Shown here: positions 1 to 8,886 of the stretch, piece by piece
How positions within the stretch are numbered: the first letter of the stretch is position 1
Layout of the letters: each line of letters opens with the position of its first letter
Assembly (NCBI GenBank): GCA_905478855.1
Contig: CAJQKF010000150.1
Span: 1-39,286, forward strand
DNA: 39,286 nt
Origin: an uncultured Gammaproteobacteria bacterium
GTDB taxonomy: Bacteria > Pseudomonadota > Gammaproteobacteria > Arenicellales > CAJQKF01
Direction: 5' to 3'
Program-made: the position numbers and the translations under genes
The notes under the pieces: model-generated
What the model was told of the DNA's origin: nothing
The model's input: only the letters and a program-made list of their open reading frames with translations
Database searches by the model: none

Positions 1-51
1 AGCAACTTTGGCCTTGAATTCTGGCTTGTGCAATCGTCTTTTCCTTCTCAT
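1..51 (-). CDS. IS3-family transposase OrfA, N-terminal 17 residues (cut by window edge)
   Basis: The minus strand from an ATG at 51 reads MRRKRRLHKPEFKAKVA and then leaves the window. This matches the start of IS3-family OrfA proteins, which open with a basic stretch followed by a PEFKAKVA-type motif at the beginning of the helix-turn-helix. A GGGGA sequence lies about six bases upstream of the ATG. Only the N-terminus is visible, so subgroup and integrity cannot be judged. The assignment rests on the motif and on the IS-end-like sequence just upstream. Confidence 0.75.
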   Translation of the reverse strand, partial: MRRKRRLHKPEFKAKVA

Positions 52-122
52 TTACATTCCCCATAGAATAATGGAGGAACGCCCTTACGTCATCCTTGCT
101 CTGTCCAACTTATGGGGTCCAC
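1..122 (-). mobile_element. Left-over end of an IS3-family insertion sequence
   Basis: Reading the minus strand, the sequence just outside orfA begins TGGACCCCATAAGTTGGACA (121 down to 102). This is the typical terminal inverted repeat of IS3-family elements, which start TG and carry a CCCCATAAGTTGGACAG-like core. The exact edge (about 121-128) is uncertain because the other inverted repeat and the target duplication are outside the window. Confidence 0.65.
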
Positions 123-219
123 TTCTAGATGCCCAGCCGTGCGCGCATGGCATAAGGGCAATGCTGCAATGAGTACAGTATAGGTAACCTCATTAGCTTT
201 AAATCCCTTATAAAGTCCT

Positions 220-2517
220 TTAAAGTCCCTGGCTATACTGTGCGTTAGTTGAAACGCTAATGAGCTGGCTAAGTTGTTGTTGTGCTTGGATGCTGTGATC
301 GCCGTGTATAAAGTTCTCGAAGTGCTCGATTAATTGTGCTTTATCCGGTTCGGCTTTTGAGCCTGCGCCGATATTGGTGAGATCAATAAAGAACTCGTCA
401 AACAGGCCCGATAGGTCATTCACAATATCAAAGTTTAAAAATTGTTCGTCGTTATAAATGCTTGGATAACCGCCCCTTTGTTTATCAACTGAAAACGACA
501 CACCTTTTACATTAGTTATGGTAGTGGCTTTTTTACACTTAAGCATGCAACCATCTTCAATTCTTGGTTTTTTACAGCCCACGGTTTGTTGGAAGAAACA
601 CTGGCGACTCGTCATCATCAATATGGGATGATAAATGCTATAGAGCAGTTTGAAATTATCGGGGCGTGCAATATTTCGAATTTGCAGGCGGTTAATTTCA
701 TTAGAAATAAAGGCGCCCGCGCAGTTTAGTTCTTCTTTCAGAGTTAATAGTGCGTAGGAGTTGGTGGTGTTGAGGAATGGGCCTGCTGTCCATTCAATAC
801 CCATTTCAAATGCTTTATAGGCCACCCCAGTATTATTGCTAACGATTCGTTCAGGGCGAACCTGCTCAAGCAAGCGCACAGACTCGTCATAATCTTTACC
901 GATTAATACGGCAGGGAACCATGGGATTAGGCGAGAGTTTTCCAGGAATATATTAATATGTTTATCACAACCTTTCTTCCAACTCTCGGGCAGTTTGAAG
1001 TACACATCGGCCTTTGTTAGGTTACATAACGAGATATCTTTCTTATCCGCAATTAAAATCGACATTGAAGGTTGATTAGATGATTTTATTTTCTTTTCCA
1101 ATGTCGGGACTTCAACGGGTGGAATAAGTTCTACAAAGTTATTCAGTAATAGCGCGGCACTGTTTTTCAGTGTCGTTAGTTGTTTAAGCGGCAAACTTAA
1201 GTTTTTCGTTAAGTTAGCGCAGTCAAATCCTTCAAGTGTATAGCCAGTAGGGGTGAAATTTTTGAATCGTTTTTCTAAAAGGGTTTGTTCAATAGAAATA
1301 TCATTGGCTACACTGAGTTTAGATTCGGTGTGCAAGGTATGGGTTTTATTGTTGCTATGACCATCCTCATCGGCCCGGCTATCACCAATGCTCATAGTTA
1401 AACATAATGGCTCATTCACGTTGCCCGAAAAATGGAGGACTAATGGTTGCTTGGCTATACTTAGATACTTAATTTTTTCATTGAGTTCGTCACCAAGAGC
1501 ATTCTTTTTAGAATATAAATCGCTCTTTGCTACAGCTATTTCATCTACTGAAACCGCAGAGTGTTGTTGAACTGTGTGCCGAATACTAAAATCACGCGGA
1601 CTATCAATGAACATGTTTTTGGTGAGATTGCCCTTTAAAAAAGAGTTGGTAAAGTCGCGATTAAATACTCGATGCAAATTAGAATCATCAGAAAGCAGCT
1701 TGCCGGTTTCAACAAACTGATCAACTTGCTTGCGCCATGTGTCGGTAACGGTGTAGACGTAATGGGCGTCTTTAATGCGGCCCTCAATTTTGAGTGAATC
1801 AACCTGTGCATCCACTAATTCAGGCAGATCAAAATAAGCCGAATTATCTTTTAAATTTAGGGGGAAACGATGTCCTTCAGCAGTGGTTTCATACTCATCA
1901 CGACAGGCCTGGCTGCATCTGCCTCGATTTCCAGAGTTGCCCACGCTAACTGAGCTTGAGTAACACTGGCCCGAAAACGCAATACATAAAGCGCCGTGAA
2001 CAAACACTTCGGTAAGCATATTGTGGTTGTGTGCTACTGCCGTTAATGATTTGATTTCAGGTAGGTTGAGCTCACAGGATAAATTAACACGACTAGCGCC
2101 GATTTTTGATAAGAATAAAATTTGGCCTTCGTTATGCGTGGTCATTTGAGTTGAGGCATGAATGTCGAGCGTCGGGAAGAACTTTTTAACTAAGTTAAAT
2201 ACGCCTAAATCTTGAACGATGATGCCATCAATGCCCGCGTTAACGAGTTTATTCAGCAGCTTAATCAGTATAGGAAGCTCTTGTTCTAGAATAACCACGT
2301 TCAAGGTTAAGAATACTTCACAGTCGTATTTATGCGCTAAACGTAAAACACCAATGAGCTCATCAAATGAAAGATTTTCGGCGCGGTTACGCGCGTTAAA
2401 AGTAACTAAACCGCAGTACACTGCGTTAGCTCCCGCAATAACGGCGGCCTTTATTGCTTCAACATCGCCACCAGGTGCCAATAACTCAATATTTCTACTC
2501 ATGTTGTACAAACTCAT
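220..2517 (-). CDS. Peptidase U32 family protein, RlhA (YdcP)-like
   Basis: This 765-residue protein belongs to the U32 'collagenase-like' family. The N-terminal region has the family opening ELLAPGGD, a GADAVYxG-like stretch (GANAVYCGL) and the LHASTQ-type segment (DIHASTQM). About residues 170-205 carry the U32 signature: VHGALC, SGQC and a GNRGRCSQACR-like segment with clustered cysteines. In Escherichia coli the close relative RlhA is needed for hydroxylation of 23S rRNA C2501; other U32 proteins act in ubiquinone hydroxylation or have proposed protease roles. The cysteine pairs here and at residues 630-665 (CFFQQTVGCKK, CMLKCKK) would fit an iron-sulfur cluster. It is longer than E. coli RlhA (about 650). 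A second possible start is the Met at residue 6. It stands alone, separated by 277 bases from the sulfatase operon. The rRNA role is inference by family. Confidence 0.85.
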   Translation of the reverse strand: MSLYNMSRNIELLAPGGDVEAIKAAVIAGANAVYCGLVTFNARNRAENLSFDELIGVLRLAHKYDCEVFLTLNVVILEQELPILIKLLNKLVNAGIDGIIVQDLGVFNLVKKFFPTLDIHASTQMTTHNEGQILFLSKIGASRVNLSCELNLPEIKSLTAVAHNHNMLTEVFVHGALCIAFSGQCYSSSVSVGNSGNRGRCSQACRDEYETTAEGHRFPLNLKDNSAYFDLPELVDAQVDSLKIEGRIKDAHYVYTVTDTWRKQVDQFVETGKLLSDDSNLHRVFNRDFTNSFLKGNLTKNMFIDSPRDFSIRHTVQQHSAVSVDEIAVAKSDLYSKKNALGDELNEKIKYLSIAKQPLVLHFSGNVNEPLCLTMSIGDSRADEDGHSNNKTHTLHTESKLSVANDISIEQTLLEKRFKNFTPTGYTLEGFDCANLTKNLSLPLKQLTTLKNSAALLLNNFVELIPPVEVPTLEKKIKSSNQPSMSILIADKKDISLCNLTKADVYFKLPESWKKGCDKHINIFLENSRLIPWFPAVLIGKDYDESVRLLEQVRPERIVSNNTGVAYKAFEMGIEWTAGPFLNTTNSYALLTLKEELNCAGAFISNEINRLQIRNIARPDNFKLLYSIYHPILMMTSRQCFFQQTVGCKKPRIEDGCMLKCKKATTITNVKGVSFSVDKQRGGYPSIYNDEQFLNFDIVNDLSGLFDEFFIDLTNIGAGSKAEPDKAQLIEHFENFIHGDHSIQAQQQLSQLISVSTNAQYSQGL

Positions 2518-2794
2518 TTAATTCAGAACGTCGCCTCCCAGCGACTAATAGATGCCAGTTTAACGGCAAGCTGAAGGTATTGCTAAGGAAACCCATTTTT
2601 AGGTTTGTCTGTGATGACAGAAGTTATTAAGTATCTTTGGAAGCTGTAGACCTATTGTCGCTCTAGTGTCGTGAATCTTAAACACAAAGACAAGTCAACC
2701 GATAGCTATCCTATGACAAGCTGTATGTGCAAGAAAGACCATCAATTTAAAACAAGTATACTGTCCCGTGAACGATTACGGCTGTAACAAACAG

Positions 2795-4414
2795 TTATTT
2801 GAAATCTGGTAGTACCGATTCAAGTGAACGCTTGCCGTCAATCAGGTTTTTAACGGTATCGGCATCGAGTGCTGGCCAGTTGCAGGGTGTTGGGTTTATC
2901 TGTGGCAAACGAGCACGGGCCTTGGTGGTGTCGACACCATCTAACCTCACATAGCGGTGCTGATCACCGTCCCGAGCTAAGAAGTCCCACTGCGGTGCGG
3001 CCCCGGGAATATTTGCAATCATTTTTCGACGTTGCTGGCTTTCGATTACGCGTTTCGTAAGATGCTTCGGATTCCAGTTTTTGGTTGCCTCAAGGTGAAG
3101 TTCCTGTTGCAGAACTTGATGTTCTTGGCTATTGGCAAGATCGTGTAACTCATCCGGATCATCAACTAGGTCGAACAACAGCGACGGATGACCATCGGCA
3201 ATAATGTACTTATATCGACCACGTCGAATCATACGGCATGGCACACACGGGCCAATTGCAAGATAGTCCGAAATTACGGCGTGTGACCATTGTGTATTTG
3301 CTTTAGTAATCAACGGTAAAAGGCTATTACCATCTAAGGCTAAAGATGTCGTTGCACTAATGGTAGGGTTGGCTAGATCGATAAATGTTGGTAGTAAATC
3401 CACCAAGGAAACGGGCTCATCTACGATCTGCCCCTCCTTCACACCTGGAATTGAAGCAATTAGCGGCACTCGCGAAGACCAGTCCCAAAAACTGTGTTTG
3501 AACCACATGCCTCGCTCACCCATCATCTCGCCATGATCCGATGTAAAGAATATTGATGTATTGTCGCGTAGTCCGGTTTTTTCGAGGGCGTTCAAGATCC
3601 GTCCAATCTTGTCATCCAAGTAAGAAATCATGCCGTAGTAAGCGTGGCGTGCATTCCTTGCGTGGGTGGCGGTAATTTGATGTCTATGTCGACCGTGGGC
3701 AAAAAAGAGTGCTTTGGAGTGGTAATCCAAATCCTCAAATGCAATCGCCCCAACCTTTGGGGGATCAATTTCATCCTCACTGTAACGATCCCAATACTCT
3801 TCGGAAACTGTGAATGGAGTGTGTGGGCTGGTAAACGAGACTAATTCAAAAAACGGTTGGTCATCCGTTTCCCTAGCGCGATCATAAATACTTTGGATAC
3901 AGTGATACTCAACCTCGTCATCGTAATCTTCCTGCAATGTTCGAATTGACGGTCCGGCATCGACCACACCACTTAACGAGGTGCCAGACGGTACGAAGGC
4001 AGGCCCGGCACTCCAGTCAGCAATCCATTGGTAATTTGCTGGGTAAACATCGGTTATTGAGCGATGGTTAAAACCATGCAGTTGATCTGGGCCGATAAAG
4101 TGCATCTTTCCGCAAAGCTCGGTCCAGTACCCAGACTGGCGAAGATAGTGTGCCATGGTTGGAACTGCGCTTGGCAGATCATTAGCATTGTCAAAAACAT
4201 CGATATGGGTGCTATGCAAACCACTGATCATCGATGCTCGGCTTGGCACGCACAATGGATTATTTGAGTAGGCATTTTTAAATACCGTGCCACTAGCGGC
4301 TAGTTGATCCAGATTGGGAGTTTTACATACGGTATTGCCATATAAGCTTAGGGCTTGGGCAGCCAGTTGGTCTGCCATAATTAACAAAATATTTGGTTGC
4401 TTGACTTTTGGCAT
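2795..4414 (-). CDS. Type I sulfatase, choline-sulfatase (BetC)-like
   Basis: This 539-residue formylglycine-dependent sulfatase hydrolyses a sulfate ester. The N-terminal metal site is at MADQ (Asp15). The catalytic motif is C55-V-P-S-R59, whose Cys must be oxidised to formylglycine by a maturase that is not in the window. TSDHGEMMGERG supplies further metal ligands. The segments GKMHFIGPDQLHGF and the YDDEV stretch closely follow choline-O-sulfatase BetC, and there is a BetC-type C-terminal region. No signal peptide is visible, so a cytoplasmic small-molecule substrate is likely. It is the last gene of the minus-strand operon, 11 bases after the GMC oxidoreductase gene. It is clearly a paralogue of the sulfatase at 7234-8796. 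The substrate is unproven; choline sulfate is only one possibility, because no betaine aldehyde dehydrogenase is nearby. Confidence 0.88.
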   Translation of the reverse strand: MPKVKQPNILLIMADQLAAQALSLYGNTVCKTPNLDQLAASGTVFKNAYSNNPLCVPSRASMISGLHSTHIDVFDNANDLPSAVPTMAHYLRQSGYWTELCGKMHFIGPDQLHGFNHRSITDVYPANYQWIADWSAGPAFVPSGTSLSGVVDAGPSIRTLQEDYDDEVEYHCIQSIYDRARETDDQPFFELVSFTSPHTPFTVSEEYWDRYSEDEIDPPKVGAIAFEDLDYHSKALFFAHGRHRHQITATHARNARHAYYGMISYLDDKIGRILNALEKTGLRDNTSIFFTSDHGEMMGERGMWFKHSFWDWSSRVPLIASIPGVKEGQIVDEPVSLVDLLPTFIDLANPTISATTSLALDGNSLLPLITKANTQWSHAVISDYLAIGPCVPCRMIRRGRYKYIIADGHPSLLFDLVDDPDELHDLANSQEHQVLQQELHLEATKNWNPKHLTKRVIESQQRRKMIANIPGAAPQWDFLARDGDQHRYVRLDGVDTTKARARLPQINPTPCNWPALDADTVKNLIDGKRSLESVLPDFK

Positions 4415-4425
4415 GTGGCTATCTT

Positions 4426-6033
4426 TTAGGTTGATTCGTTAAGCAGCATATGCGCGCCTTTTTCACCGATCATCAATGATGCCGCGTTTGTATTTGCAGA
4501 GGTTATTTTTGGCATTATCGAAGCATCGATAACCCGAAGGTTTTCGATGCCCCGTAGTCGCAGTTTGGCGTCCACTACCGCTTTTTCGTCATTTCCCATA
4601 CGACAGGTGCCAACTGGATGAAAAACTGTGCCACCGGCGTTTTCTACCACATTGGATATGTCGGCATCTGTCTGAACAGCGGCTCCAGGTAAAACCTCGT
4701 TATGCCAATAGTTTCTGAATGCCGGTTGGTTATGGATTTCGCGTAAAATTTTCACACCTTCGATCAGCACCTCTCGGTCACGTTGTTTGGTTAGATAACG
4801 TGTTTCAATTCGAGTTTGTTTTAATGGGTCATTAGACTGAATTGATACACTGCCCCGGCTATCAGGATGGCATCCCCATACTGACGAGGTAAACCCCGAA
4901 TACTTATGCAGGGGTGAGCCGGGTTTATCTACCGATAAAGGCATAACATTAAATTGAATATCCGGGCGGTTATCGACTGTATAACGTGTACATGCTGCGC
5001 CACCGACTTGACCCGCGCCAACGGTTAATGGGCCGCTACCGTTGACAAGCCATTGCAAACCCATTTTGGCAAGTTTTAATGGGTTACGCACTTCGTTATT
5101 TAAGGATATTTTTTGTTTGAGTTCTAGCAGAACACGGATTTGGTAATGGTCCTGTAGATTTTCACCAACCTCCGGCGCATCGAGTAAAACCTTTACCCCA
5201 TGTTCGCGCAATAACTGCGCAGGACCAATACCCGAAAGCTGCAATATTTGTGGTGATTGCAAGGAGCCACCGCTTAGTATTACCTCACGATTGGCATAAG
5301 CCCGCTTGACCTTTCCGTCGACCAACCACTCCACACCCACTGCTTTCCCATTTTCAATAATAACCTTGCTTACGTGGGCGTTGGTTTGAAGTTCGAGGTT
5401 GGCTCGTTGTAAAGCGGGATTTAAAAACGCCACGGCTGCACTAGCGCGAAGATATCGGCCAATGGTTAATTGATAGGGCCCAACTCCATATGTAGAGGGG
5501 CCATTAAAATCTTCATTGTAAGGTAGTCCGTATTCGTTAGCAGCCGCTATCCAAGCGTTACAGGCAGAATTTGAATTTCTGAGACGAGAGACGTTGAGTT
5601 CGCCGCTTGCGCCACGATAATTTTCATCACCATCAGCAAAGCGTTCTATGGCTTTAAAGTGCGGTAACACATCATTGTACGACCATCCCTTGGCGCCACG
5701 TTCGGCCCAACTGTCGAAATCATCTTGTTGGCCACGTATAAAAATCAGCCCGTTGATAGAGCTTGATCCACCTACTACACGACCCCGTGGCCAGGGCACA
5801 TTGCGATTTCCTGCAAAAGCCGAAGGTTCTGTGTCAAACACCCGGGAGAAACGTGGATCGTAGATAGATCGAAAGTAGCCCACCGGTAGTTTTAGCCAAA
5901 AATTACGGTCTACCCCTCCTGCTTCGAGCACCAGAATTTTTAAATCAGAATTGCTCGATAGGCGATTGGCCACAACCGATCCTGCCGAACCGGAGCCGAC
6001 GACGATATAGTCATATTCTTTATGTTTGTTCAT
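4426..6033 (-). CDS. GMC-family FAD oxidoreductase (choline dehydrogenase-like)
   Basis: This 535-residue flavoprotein of the glucose-methanol-choline family oxidises alcohols to aldehydes or ketones. The N-terminal FAD-binding Rossmann motif reads VVGSGSAGSVVANRL (from about residue 11) and ends in LEAGG. The GMC signature PRGRVVGGSSSINGL lies near residue 80. The C-terminal catalytic segment HPVGTCRMG holds the probable active-site His, followed by VIDASIMP and an NTNAASLMIGE stretch. It lies two bases downstream of the enolase-superfamily gene and 11 bases upstream of a BetC-like sulfatase, so the three are surely co-transcribed. This fits oxidation of the alcohol released by desulfation. 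The length agrees with choline dehydrogenases, but many GMC enzymes in such operons act on other alcohols, so the substrate is open. Confidence 0.88.
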   Translation of the reverse strand: MNKHKEYDYIVVGSGSAGSVVANRLSSNSDLKILVLEAGGVDRNFWLKLPVGYFRSIYDPRFSRVFDTEPSAFAGNRNVPWPRGRVVGGSSSINGLIFIRGQQDDFDSWAERGAKGWSYNDVLPHFKAIERFADGDENYRGASGELNVSRLRNSNSACNAWIAAANEYGLPYNEDFNGPSTYGVGPYQLTIGRYLRASAAVAFLNPALQRANLELQTNAHVSKVIIENGKAVGVEWLVDGKVKRAYANREVILSGGSLQSPQILQLSGIGPAQLLREHGVKVLLDAPEVGENLQDHYQIRVLLELKQKISLNNEVRNPLKLAKMGLQWLVNGSGPLTVGAGQVGGAACTRYTVDNRPDIQFNVMPLSVDKPGSPLHKYSGFTSSVWGCHPDSRGSVSIQSNDPLKQTRIETRYLTKQRDREVLIEGVKILREIHNQPAFRNYWHNEVLPGAAVQTDADISNVVENAGGTVFHPVGTCRMGNDEKAVVDAKLRLRGIENLRVIDASIMPKITSANTNAASLMIGEKGAHMLLNEST

Positions 6034-6035
6034 AC

Positions 6036-7208
6036 TTACAGAGAATTAGAAGATCTAGAGAAACGAGTGCTTATCTCGGTCAAGATGTCGGGGCAAATAC
6101 CAATACCTATATCTTCGGCAATTGTAGTGCAACCTTGCTCAACTTTAAGTGGAAAGAGATCATCTCTCAGTGGGTTAGGATTAACATCTACTTCAAGGCA
6201 GCCATCGCCACCGACCGCCGCCAATAAGTGTGCCGAAGCAGCTAAGCCGACTCCTCCGCCGAGATAGTGAGGGCAGTAACGTTTACCTTTTTCTAATGCA
6301 TTGCGTGCAATTGGCAAAACACCGCTTACGCCACCCCATTTACATGCGTCAGGTTGCAATACATCCAGCCAGTCTGTGGTGATTGCCTGTTGAAACTGTT
6401 TTTCATTGATGAAGTTCTCACCCGCAGCAATGGGTATTTTGGATTGGTCTTGTAATCGATTCCAATCCTCAACGTTGCTATCTGCTAACAGAGGTTCTTC
6501 GAGCCAACTGAGTGGGTAATCGTGCAGTCGTTCCAGTTGGATAATCGCCTGTTCTAGACTCCAGGCCTGATTAGCATCGACACGCAGAGATTCGGTCGAA
6601 CTAAGTGATGCACATATGTTGCGTATGTTAGCTAGGTCGACATCGTCACCAAAACCTATTTTTAATTTGAATGCGTTATGTCCAGCGATACGACATCGAT
6701 CCACTGTTGCCACTGCATCAGCCGGACTGATGCCGCTGGCATAGACCGGTATACGTGATTGGCTGCCACCTAGCAGCCGAAACAGCGGTGTACCGAGGCG
6801 TCTTGCGACTAAATCCCACAAACCTATATCGACACCGGCGATGCACTGTGCGATAGGCCCGGGTTCGCCAGATTGAATGGCCAAACGTTTTAGTCTGGAT
6901 TGCAGTTGAGTGAAACACTCGTATGGGCTGTTAAATTTCCTGCCTACTACATCCTGTGCCAACACAGTGTTTACCAGGTTGGCACGATGCTCCGCACCGC
7001 AACCTGGAAAATTACACCATATCTCGCCAATACCTAGATTTCCGTTACTGTCCGTTATCCGCAGAAACACGGCGGGTCTGTCGGTCATTATCCCAAAGGA
7101 CGTTCGCACCGGTACAGCAATTGGTGCATGAACAACAATGGTCTCGATTTTGGCGATCGCGAATGAAAGATCGCAGCTTTCGTAGCACTTTGCGATTAGT
7201 GATTGCAT
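6036..7208 (-). CDS. Enolase-superfamily enzyme, mandelate racemase/muconate lactonizing type
   Basis: This 390-residue enzyme is probably an acid-sugar or related dehydratase, racemase or cycloisomerase. The ATG at 7208 was chosen because it follows the upstream sulfatase stop (7234) by 25 bases, and a longer frame would overlap that gene. Conserved residues by position are K181-L-K183, metal ligands D211 (RVDANQAW), E237/E238 (WLEEPL) and E264 (AAGEN), then D287 and H314 (CPHYLGGGVG). Lys-x-Lys plus a His-Asp dyad is the mandelate racemase subgroup arrangement. The N-terminal capping domain is present (about 20-130). Its place in the operon suggests that it abstracts a proton next to a carboxylate made by oxidation of the desulfated substrate; this is inference. 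The exact reaction cannot be read from the sequence. Confidence 0.87.
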   Translation of the reverse strand: MQSLIAKCYESCDLSFAIAKIETIVVHAPIAVPVRTSFGIMTDRPAVFLRITDSNGNLGIGEIWCNFPGCGAEHRANLVNTVLAQDVVGRKFNSPYECFTQLQSRLKRLAIQSGEPGPIAQCIAGVDIGLWDLVARRLGTPLFRLLGGSQSRIPVYASGISPADAVATVDRCRIAGHNAFKLKIGFGDDVDLANIRNICASLSSTESLRVDANQAWSLEQAIIQLERLHDYPLSWLEEPLLADSNVEDWNRLQDQSKIPIAAGENFINEKQFQQAITTDWLDVLQPDACKWGGVSGVLPIARNALEKGKRYCPHYLGGGVGLAASAHLLAAVGGDGCLEVDVNPNPLRDDLFPLKVEQGCTTIAEDIGIGICPDILTEISTRFSRSSNSL

Positions 7209-7233
7209 GACGTGTTCCGATTTCTTGCCAGGA

Positions 7234-8796
7234 TTATTCTGATCGTGGTGTGTCCGGTGGCACTGGATCCATATACGGAAATCTGGCAAGTCCTTTAGTC
7301 ATTGTGGTGTCGGTATTGGCAGCGCTTCGAACAAATTCCTTGGATGCATCACGATATGGTTGATAATCCCACGGTGCCCGATTGCCTTTAAGCAATACTT
7401 TTTGTAAAAATAAACGGCGTTTTTGACTTTTAATAATGTCCTGTTTCATTGTCACTGGGTCCCACCGCTGTAGTATGTCGTCAAGCATATCTTTCTCTAC
7501 TGCGGCATAGTCAGCGTTGCCGCACAAATTGGTTAATTCCTTAGGGTCGTTATTTAAATCGAACAACATGCCAGGGTCATCTTCGCAGTAGACATACTTA
7601 AATCCACTTTTTCGTAACATTAAACAAGGAGAGTAAATTCCTTCACCGGTAAACTCCATCATCACATCATCTTGCCAATCTGGATCGTCGTCGTTTAGTA
7701 AACCGACCATGCTATGGCCATCCACAGGGTCGATAACCTCTGGTGGGTTGCCGTCAGTAGCCAGGTCAAGAAAGGTTGGCAATAAATCTAGCAGAGAGAC
7801 ACCACGTTCTTCAACGTGCCCTTTTAGAGCATCAGGGGCAGATACAATCATCGGCACTCGAACAGACCATTCGTAGGGATTAAACTTGTACCACATGCCA
7901 CGCTCGCCCATCATATCGCCATGGTCAGCTGTAAATATCACCACGGTATTATCTGCAAGGCCAGTAGCTTTCAAGGCATCCATCAATTTGCCAACTTGGT
8001 CATCCACATAGCTGATCATTGCGTAGTAGGCATGTCGTGCGCGAAGAATGGTGGCATCGTCAACATAATGTTCATCCTGACGTATTAGATGATAATAGCG
8101 TTGGCTCCAAGGGTCGCGATCAGCGTAAGGAATAAATGGTACCGATGGCATATTGATCTCATCATCACTGTAACGATTCCAATACTCTTCGGTAATCGTA
8201 AATGGATTATGTGGATGAGTGAATGAGGCAGTAAGGAAAAACGGTCTATCGTCCTGATCCCTAGCATAATCAAATATTTTTTTTGTTGATGTAAAACTCA
8301 CCTCATCATCGTAATCAAGTTGCAACGAGCGTTGACATAAACCGGATTCCACTACTCCGCGCAAACTCATCACAGACGGCGCAAAAGGATAATCGGTTTG
8401 ACTCCAGTCTGATGTCCAACCAAAATCCGAAGGATAAATATCTGTGGTAAGGCGTTCTTCGTAACCATGTAACTGATCAGGACCCACAAAATGCATCTTG
8501 CCACTTAAACAAGTCTTATATCCGAGGTCCCGAAGATAGTGAGCGAAAGTGGGCACCGCAGCAGGAAACTCTGAAGCATTATCAAAAGCACCAATACGTG
8601 ACGGCAATTGTCCTGCCATCATGGAAAATCGTGAAGGTGCGCAAACTGGATTATTGCAGTAAGCATTTAGAAAGGTTGTACCATGGTCTGCCAAACGTTG
8701 TAAATGTGGTGTTTTAACAACGGTGTTTCCATACATCGGAAGGGCTGGACCGGCCATCTGGTCAGCCTGAATCAGTAAAATATTGGGGGCCGTCAT
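7234..8796 (-). CDS. Type I sulfatase, choline-sulfatase (BetC)-like
   Basis: This 520-residue sulfatase has a canonical formylglycine motif C52-A-P-S-R56 and an N-terminal metal residue at QADQ (Asp12). It has FTADHGDMMGERGMW for the second metal cluster and GKMHFVGPDQLHGYEERLTTDIYP, a stretch shared almost word for word with BetC choline sulfatases. The C-terminal region ends with a BetC-like tail. No signal peptide is seen, so it probably acts in the cytoplasm after uptake by the TRAP transporter encoded upstream. An AGGA lies about nine bases before the ATG. It is paralogous to the sulfatase at 2795-4414 but closer to classical BetC. Keeping two BetC-like paralogues in one operon suggests two related esters or two sulfated positions. 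Confidence 0.9.
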   Translation of the reverse strand: MTAPNILLIQADQMAGPALPMYGNTVVKTPHLQRLADHGTTFLNAYCNNPVCAPSRFSMMAGQLPSRIGAFDNASEFPAAVPTFAHYLRDLGYKTCLSGKMHFVGPDQLHGYEERLTTDIYPSDFGWTSDWSQTDYPFAPSVMSLRGVVESGLCQRSLQLDYDDEVSFTSTKKIFDYARDQDDRPFFLTASFTHPHNPFTITEEYWNRYSDDEINMPSVPFIPYADRDPWSQRYYHLIRQDEHYVDDATILRARHAYYAMISYVDDQVGKLMDALKATGLADNTVVIFTADHGDMMGERGMWYKFNPYEWSVRVPMIVSAPDALKGHVEERGVSLLDLLPTFLDLATDGNPPEVIDPVDGHSMVGLLNDDDPDWQDDVMMEFTGEGIYSPCLMLRKSGFKYVYCEDDPGMLFDLNNDPKELTNLCGNADYAAVEKDMLDDILQRWDPVTMKQDIIKSQKRRLFLQKVLLKGNRAPWDYQPYRDASKEFVRSAANTDTTMTKGLARFPYMDPVPPDTPRSE

Positions 8797-8886
8797 TTCG
8801 ATTTATCCTCAAGGACATATAGTTAGAAAATTTCTGCAAAGCTTTTGTGATATTTATATAGATAACCTTTCGATTTTTTGCAGAGA

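Noticed and set aside
190..235. Repeated GGACTTTA-like units after the U32 stop codon
   Set aside because: The imperfect short repeats only give several stops in a row and do not form a hairpin or terminator I can support.
2795..8796. A complete choline-sulfate to betaine pathway (betC, betA)
   Set aside because: BetC-like and BetA-like proteins are present, but there is no betaine aldehyde dehydrogenase or BetI regulator, and an enolase-superfamily enzyme, ROK regulator and TAXI transporter do not belong to that pathway.
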